DNA of 64,000 nucleotides from Jacaranda mimosifolia (taxonomy: Eukaryota > Streptophyta > Magnoliopsida > Lamiales > Bignoniaceae): assembly GCA_018894105.1 (NCBI GenBank), contig CM032126.1:8893001-8957000 (forward strand), read 5' to 3'. Under the pieces are notes generated by a model, which saw nothing but the letters and a program-made list of their open reading frames with translations, ran no database searches and was not told the origin of the DNA. Within the stretch, counting starts at the first letter, position 1, and every line of letters starts with the position of its first letter. Below are positions 61,539-64,000 of the stretch, piece by piece. Made by a program: the position numbers and the translations under genes.

Positions 61539-62300
61539 TGAATGTTTTGTGCTACAATTCCTTGTAAAATGTATTTTATATAAGCAGATTATATACTCCT
61601 ACTTTCAGATAATATGTACTGAAAAGTTGAATATATTTAGAATTGCTTGTAAAATATACTTTACATATATATTACCACTTATACTAATGTATTCTCAAAG
61701 GTTGAATATTTTGTACTACAATTGCTTGTAAAATATCCTTTACATAAACAGATTATTTACTACCACTTCATGTAATGTATATTGAAAGGTTGAATGTTTT
61801 GTACTGCAATTGCTTGAAAAATGTACTTTATATAAATAGATTATATACTACCACTTTTGGATAATATGTATTAAAAGGTTGAATATTTTGTACTGCAATT
61901 ACTTTTAGAATGTACTTTAGATAAACAAATTATATATTACCACTTTCAAATAATGTGTACTGAAAGATTAAATATTTTGTACTATAATTGCTTGTAAAAT
62001 GTACTTTAGATAAACAAATTATATACTACCATTTTCAGATAATATTTATTGAAAGGTTGAACATTTTGTACTACAATTACTCGTAAAATGTATTTTAAAT
62101 AAACAAATTATATACTACCACTTATAGTAATGTGTACTGAAGGGTTGAATATTTTATACTACAATTGCTTGTAAAATGTACTTTAGATAAACAGATTATA
62201 TACTACAATTTTTTTTAAAATGTACGGAAAGATTGAATGTTTTATACTACAATTTCTTGTAAAATGTATTTTACATAAACAGATTATATACTACTACAAT
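61539..62300 (-). repeat. Inverted array of the about 88-bp unit, about 8 copies
   Basis: Units such as TGAATATTTTGTACTACAAT ... TTGTAAAATGTACTTTAGAT ... ACTACCACTTTCAGATAAT are the reverse complement of the units at 58,440-59,030. The start motif recurs at about 61,539, 61,627, 61,703, 61,790, 61,877 and 61,967, with similar spacing to about 62,300. Confidence 0.88.
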
Positions 62301-62330
62301 TCCAATACAACTGATACAATCCAAAGTTCT

Positions 62331-62580
62331 TCAAAATTCGTCTCCTTCTTCATACCCACATATTCGACAAACACTCTTTTTGCTGATTAAGAAAAAAAAT
62401 ACAAGATGAAGAGAATGATTTGGTAATAAACTAAGAAGAACACAAATAAACTGAGATAATAACCTGAAAAAGATGAAAATAAATTGAGAAGGCAGAAATG
62501 TGGTGGTTGCGCCGTTGGGCTCCTCGTTCGTGCTATCAAGCTCAATTTGCTTCTTCAACTTTTTTTTTTTCTATTTCTGA
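62331..62580 (-). other. Exon-like segment beside the inverted array
   Basis: The minus strand has a frame starting MKKQIELDSTNEEPNGATTT. It then runs into a sequence with a pyrimidine tract and TTTTTCAGG that looks like an intron end, and finishes with VCRICGYEEGDEF. The mirror position on the other side of the element (58,110-58,170) begins MEQSEAPTMSKEHKKK and is followed by GGTATGTTT, a donor-like site. These may be captured gene pieces or the element's own leader. No family was recognised. Confidence 0.3.
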
Positions 62581-62812
62581 TAATGAAAGATAAAGGTAGG
62601 GTTTAGTGCTTAGGAATGGAGATAAAGGGTGTTTGGTTGTGAGGATAGAAAAGAAGTGAAGAAAATGAGTGAAAAATATTATACTGAAGGGTATTTTTGT
62701 CAAATCAAGTAGGTAGGAAGTGATCTCTAAAATTTTAACAAAATTAAGGAGCTCATTCTATAAAAATTCAAGTAGGGACTGAACATGAATTTAGAAAGTG
62801 GTTTTGGTACTT

Positions 62813-64000
62813 TATAATAAGTGCCCCAATCTTCTATTTCTTAGGCTATGTTCACTAGCATTTTGGGAAAATTTTTCCCAACTCCCAAAACAATCCCAAA
62901 AAATATACACATTCTCCAATCATTTTTCCAGGACACAAAAAATTTATACCCAAAAAATCCTCAATTCAATCTCAAAAAGACCCCACACTATCCTAGCCCT
63001 ACCTTGACCCTACATAAGACTCAAGTATATATATACACACACCATCAAAGTATATATATATATATACACATTACATAAAAAAAAAAAAAAAATCTTCCTA
63101 CAAACCCAACAAAAAAGTAACTGATTTGATATTTACAGTAAAATTTATCCCCCCACCAAAACATTAACAAACAAACAACTCATTCTCATTCTCATTTTTT
63201 CTATTTTTCCAAAACATAAACAAATACTTGACACTTTTTCCAAGGGCTTGTTCTCTTATGTTTTGGCCATTTTCTAGAAAAAAAACTTCGGTGGAATGAG
63301 TTTTTGGGAGAAAATTTGGAGAATGTGCTAAGTGTTTCTTTTTGTTTTGGGAAAATATGAAAAATGAATTGAAAATGAGTTGTGTTTTTCTTTATGTTCT
63401 GAAAGGAGACAAACTTTACTGTTGATATCAAATCAGTTGCTTTTTTGTTGGGTTTGTAAGGTAAAAGTGATTTTTTTATGTAATATATTATATATGTATG
63501 TATATTATAGTTGGATGGGGTGCGTGTGTGTGTGTGTGTCTGTGTCTGTGTATAATGATTGATATATTATTGTAATAAAATAATATATAATTAATTCAAT
63601 TGATGCTTTATTTTAAAATTTATATTTTTATGAATTTATTAATAAATTTAATTATTTGTGAATTTATAATTATATCTTAATTATAAAAAATTGGCTAATA
63701 TGATAGTTGTTTGATATCAGCTTATATAAAAAAAAATTAATTATTGTACATTAATTATAAACTAATTATCATTTATTCTTAAAATATAATTATTTAACTA
63801 TTTATTATTTACAATTTATGTATAAATAAAACTTAGTTATTTATTTAAATAAAATAAAATATATAAAGACTTAATAACGATTCATCAAATTAGAAAAATA
63901 AATAATTTTATATTATATAAAACTAAATCATCTTACATTATTTATTAAATAAATAAGTGTAATATTCAATTATACGTGAAATATGAAACATAATTAATAT
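62813..64000. other. AT-rich end of window, possible MITE
   Basis: GGCTATGTTCACTAGCATTT and TTTTGGGAAAATTT motifs at about 62,844-62,880 have loose inverse counterparts near 63,300-63,360 (GGGAGAAAATTTGGAGAATG versus CACATTCTCCAATC). An old MITE of about 500 bp is possible. From 63,460 on only microsatellites ((GT)n near 63,522) and AT-rich DNA are visible. Confidence 0.35.

Larger units (their letters stand above)
57236..62812. mobile_element. Foldback/MULE-like element with inverted tandem-repeat arrays
   Basis: The outer ends are diverged inverted repeats. The left reads ...CCCCACTTGATTTTCTAAA...CTTTAGGAATCATTCC...AAATACCCTTC. The inverse of the right reads ...GTCCCTACTTGAATTTTTATA...TTTTAGAGATCACTTCC...AAAATACCCTTC. 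Inside, an about 88-bp repeat is arrayed at 58,440-59,030 and in the opposite orientation at 61,539-62,300. Between are about 525-bp tandem repeats and a 167-bp doublet. No transposase was seen. The design resembles foldback or non-autonomous Mutator-like elements, but the ends are uncertain and no 9-bp duplication was confirmed. Confidence 0.55.

Noticed and set aside
58440..62300. Repeat arrays considered as a CRISPR-like or coding repeat
   Set aside because: The sequence is eukaryotic nuclear DNA, units are contiguous without unique spacers, and there is no reading frame across units.

Overview
The window is nuclear DNA of a dicot flowering plant, probably a woody species with a TE-rich genome. 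The evidence is an AT-rich background, GT-AG introns, a plant-type ankyrin/PGG gene relic, plant CACTA and Ty1-copia elements, and one gene stretched over 25 kb by transposon-filled introns. I cannot name the species. I see no tRNA, rRNA, CRISPR or organellar sequence.

One intact protein-coding gene is supported: a DENN-domain protein (predicted Rab-GTPase exchange factor) on the + strand at 28,074-53,242. Eighteen coding exons join in frame through canonical splice sites into a 791-residue protein. A GC/CT-rich leader and a probable 5'-UTR intron lie upstream (about 26,600-28,054). Intron 5 holds a hAT-like element. Intron 15 is 10.8 kb and holds two nested antisense Ty1-copia retrotransposons: the inner (42,790-48,416) is inserted in one LTR of the outer (42,678-52,309).

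1-28 kb is a graveyard of genes and transposons. It holds a copia gag fragment (1-262), CACTA-type miniature elements (863-1,274; 1,594-2,636; 4,498-4,909) and a broken ankyrin-repeat/PGG membrane-protein gene (3,447-7,071). It also holds a decayed plant-mobile-domain ORF followed by a polypurine tract and LTR-like sequence (8,365-12,756), copia RT/RNase H remains (12,757-13,830) and a probable LTR (14,298-about 14,880). A 4,058-bp CACTA transposon (16,466-20,523) has an exact ACA target duplication and splits a decayed copia integrase. More copia remains run to 24,560.

53-64 kb is AT-rich and has no convincing host gene. Its main structure is a 5.6-kb element (about 57,236-62,812). Diverged terminal inverted repeats enclose two arrays of an about 88-bp repeat in opposite orientation, and these flank three tandem copies of an about 525-bp unit. 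A hAT-like MITE with a 10-bp direct repeat sits inside its left terminal repeat. This foldback-like element is the most unusual structure in the window.

Coordinates of splice sites and transposon ends were read by eye. Exon phases of the DENN gene were checked arithmetically; family assignments rest on recognised motifs, not on a database search.
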